Assembly (NCBI GenBank): GCA_017990305.1 | Contig: JAGNOB010000111.1 | Location: forward strand, 1 to 6,427 | Reading direction: 5' to 3' | Length of the DNA: 6,427 nt | Origin: Leucobacter sp. | Lineage (GTDB): Bacteria; Actinomycetota; Actinomycetes; Actinomycetales; Microbacteriaceae | In this document: positions 5,063 to 6,427 of the stretch, piece after piece | Numbering within the stretch: position 1 is the stretch's first letter | Layout of the letters: each line of letters starts with the position of its first letter | Program-made: the position numbers and the translations under genes | The notes under the pieces: generated by a model | What the model saw: the letters and a program-made list of their open reading frames with translations, nothing else | Databases searched by the model: none | Told to the model about the DNA's origin: nothing

Positions 5063-5069
5063 TGAACGC

Positions 5070-6041
5070 ATGGAATCAACGATGATCGATCAGACGACTG
5101 TGGGCTTCGTTGCTGAGCTTGCTGAGCGCATCACGCAGTCTGTCAGCCTCGCCATGAGTGACTCTCGCGAGGCGGTCGACGCTGCGATCGCCACGCTGTT
5201 TGCTGGCGGCCATCTGCTCATCGAGGATGTACCGGGAGTGGGGAAGACGACACTCGCAACGGCGCTCGGTCGTTCCATCGACGCGAGCGTGCGCAGGCTG
5301 CAGTTCACTTCCGACATGCTGCCCTCGGACGTCACCGGATTGTCGGTCTACCATCAGGACGCGCACGAGTTCACGTTTCATCCCGGGCCAATCTTCAGCA
5401 ATATCGTGATCGCCGACGAGATCAATCGCGGCACCGCGAAAACACAGTCGGCGCTACTCGAAGCAATGGCGGAGCGCACGGTGACCATCGACGGCGAGAC
5501 GCGGGAGCTTCCCGAGCTCTTCCTTGTGGTCGCGACGCAGAACCCGGGCGACATGGAAGGCACTTTCCCACTGCCCGAGGCGCAGCGCGACCGCTTTATG
5601 ACGCAGATCTCGCTGGGCTACCCGAGCGAAGATGCCGAGACAGCGATGCTCCGTGCACGGACGGGCCGCGAGCCCGTCACGTCGATCACCCCAGTCACCA
5701 ATGTCGCAGAGGTCATGCGAGCGCAGCGCGCGGTCAGTGACGTGTACATCTCGGAGGCGGCGGCCCGCTACCTGGTTGCACTCATCACAGCGAGCCGCAC
5801 GCATTCGGCGCTCTCCTTGGGGGCCAGCCCGCGGGCAACCCTGCACCTTGCCCAGATGTCGCGAGCCCGCGCCCTCCTCCAGGGCAGAAACTTCGTCACG
5901 GCGGATGACATCGCAAGGCTTGCCCCAGCGGTGCTCACACACCGGTTGCTGCCACGCGGATACTTCGACAGCGAACTCGACGCGACTCTCGCGGTGGCGG
6001 GCATCGTCACTGAGATTGTCGCGAACACCCGAGCTGAGTGA
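5070..6041 (+). CDS. MoxR family AAA+ ATPase
   Basis: This 323-residue cytoplasmic AAA+ ATPase belongs to the MoxR group. These act as chaperone-like factors for maturation or activation of partner complexes, usually with DUF58 and often von Willebrand factor A or transglutaminase-like proteins encoded downstream. Walker A is GVGKTT (56-61, after EDVP), Walker B is IVIADEINR with the DE pair at 116-117, sensor 1 is LVVATQNP (152-159), the arginine-finger region is LPEAQRDRF (168-176), and sensor 2 is in GASPRA (251-256, Arg 255). The C-terminal helical lid is complete and length is normal for the family. ATG 5070 is chosen because the usual N-terminal helix starts here and TAGGGT sits 7 nt before it; a second Met four codons on is possible. 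The next gene follows after 7 nt, so the pair is surely one operon. The partner complex is not identifiable from the window. Confidence 0.95.
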   Translation: MESTMIDQTTVGFVAELAERITQSVSLAMSDSREAVDAAIATLFAGGHLLIEDVPGVGKTTLATALGRSIDASVRRLQFTSDMLPSDVTGLSVYHQDAHEFTFHPGPIFSNIVIADEINRGTAKTQSALLEAMAERTVTIDGETRELPELFLVVATQNPGDMEGTFPLPEAQRDRFMTQISLGYPSEDAETAMLRARTGREPVTSITPVTNVAEVMRAQRAVSDVYISEAAARYLVALITASRTHSALSLGASPRATLHLAQMSRARALLQGRNFVTADDIARLAPAVLTHRLLPRGYFDSELDATLAVAGIVTEIVANTRAE

Positions 6042-6048
6042 CATCGCC

Positions 6049-6427
6049 GTGACGTCGCCGCGGAAGCAGCCACGGAGGATACCGCTCACGCTCACCGGGC
6101 GGGGCGTGTTCGTGCTGGCTTCCGCGGTACTGCTCGGTGCATGCTGGCGCCTGCTCGGGTTGCACGGGTTGAGTATCTTCTCGTTCTTCCTCGCTGCCTG
6201 TCTGCTGCTCGCGGTGCTCACCGTCGTGGCGGGCCCGCGGGTTGCGCCTCCGGTGCAGGGCAATCGGATCCTCCGCGCAGAGTCCACGACGGCGACGGTC
6301 GGGGAGCCGCTCACGATACACGCGAGCTTCGAGACACGGAGGCATCCAGCGGCCGCACTGGAAGCGGAGTGGGAGATCAGCGAGTACCTGACGGAACCGC
6401 AGCGCCGGAGTGCACCGGTGAACGCGC
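6049..6427 (+). CDS. DUF58 domain-containing membrane protein, N-terminal part (runs off window)
   Basis: This is the start of the MoxR partner protein; 126 codons are visible. The GTG at 6049 lies 7 nt after the MoxR stop, so translation is probably coupled; there is no strong ribosome binding site and no ATG nearby. The N terminus is basic (TSPRKQPRR), then LTLTGRGVFVLASAVLL begins the first membrane helix (about 18-36). A second helix follows at about 41-61, a hairpin typical of DUF58 proteins. After it comes the beta-rich segment with the family's arginine and VGEPLTIHASF (about 87-97), where DUF58 proteins commonly have a VGE-P motif. The DUF58 domain proper would follow beyond the right edge. 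The reading frame is open to the last base. The family assignment rests on this N-terminal pattern plus its place directly after moxR. Confidence 0.82.
   Translation, partial: MTSPRKQPRRIPLTLTGRGVFVLASAVLLGACWRLLGLHGLSIFSFFLAACLLLAVLTVVAGPRVAPPVQGNRILRAESTTATVGEPLTIHASFETRRHPAAALEAEWEISEYLTEPQRRSAPVNA

Larger units (their letters stand above)
4550..5069. other. 520-bp gap without a convincing gene, rich in dyad symmetry
   Basis: Frames through this stretch are open (one continues upstream of the MoxR start for 172 codons), but the translations show no domain or membrane character and no ribosome binding site. The region lies between two divergent transcription units and should hold both promoters. 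It contains two perfect 12-bp palindromes, a GGGGTCAG direct repeat with 10-bp period (4789-4796, 4799-4806), and stem-loops at 4755-4777, 4830-4850, 4899-4917, 4924-4940 and 5020-5036. A run of five T occurs at about 4972-4976. No known riboswitch, tmRNA, RNase P or SRP RNA core was recognised. Confidence 0.6.

Noticed and set aside
4554..5069. Open frame extending the MoxR gene 172 codons upstream
   Set aside because: The added sequence has no domain likeness, MoxR proteins normally start near the chosen ATG, and a -10-like hexamer lies directly before that ATG. Long stop-free runs are common at this GC content.
5454..6314. 286-codon minus-strand frame opposite moxR and the DUF58 start
   Set aside because: It overlaps two strongly supported genes on the other strand and shows no domain or plausible start signal.

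Overview
The window is high-GC and gene-dense. It has an actinobacterial look: a TipA-like MerR regulator, a two-cassette ABC-F ATPase with the DEPDNYLD / DEPTDNLD variant motifs, a MoxR-DUF58 pair, and several start codons placed for leaderless translation. A Microbacteriaceae-type genome is plausible, but that is only an impression. No tRNA, rRNA, CRISPR array, insertion sequence or prophage gene was recognised.

Left part (1-2350). A DUF2268 (YjaZ-type) putative zinc protease enters from the left edge and stops at 900. Its last codons are the first copy of a 14-bp tandem repeat that fills most of the gap to the next gene. A MerR/TipAS-domain regulator follows at 971 with a good ribosome binding site. 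It runs head-on into a leftward HXXEE-domain membrane protein, and the two stop codons overlap by 4 bp. That membrane protein is divergent from a small rightward four-helix membrane protein with a DUF1648-like motif. The two start codons are only 64 bp apart, and each has a TAGnnT hexamer exactly 7 nt upstream of it.

Middle (2354-4549). The DUF1648-like gene and a leftward ABC-F ATPase converge on a 9-bp GC-rich stem-loop that probably terminates both. The ABC-F protein is complete and is probably a ribosome-acting translation factor or antibiotic-protection protein.

Right part (4550-6427). About 520 bp without a convincing gene separates the ABC-F start from a rightward MoxR AAA+ ATPase. 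This gap holds two perfect 12-bp palindromes and several short perfect stem-loops. The MoxR gene also has a TAGnnT-N7-ATG start. After a 7-nt gap it is followed by the N-terminal part of a DUF58 membrane protein that runs off the right edge, which is the usual MoxR-DUF58 operon order.

No established new system is evident. The most interesting signals are the repeated leaderless-start architecture, the divergent pair of unknown membrane proteins, the three-frame NLQD-stop repeat, the cysteine-free TipA-type regulator, and the dyad-rich gap before the MoxR operon.
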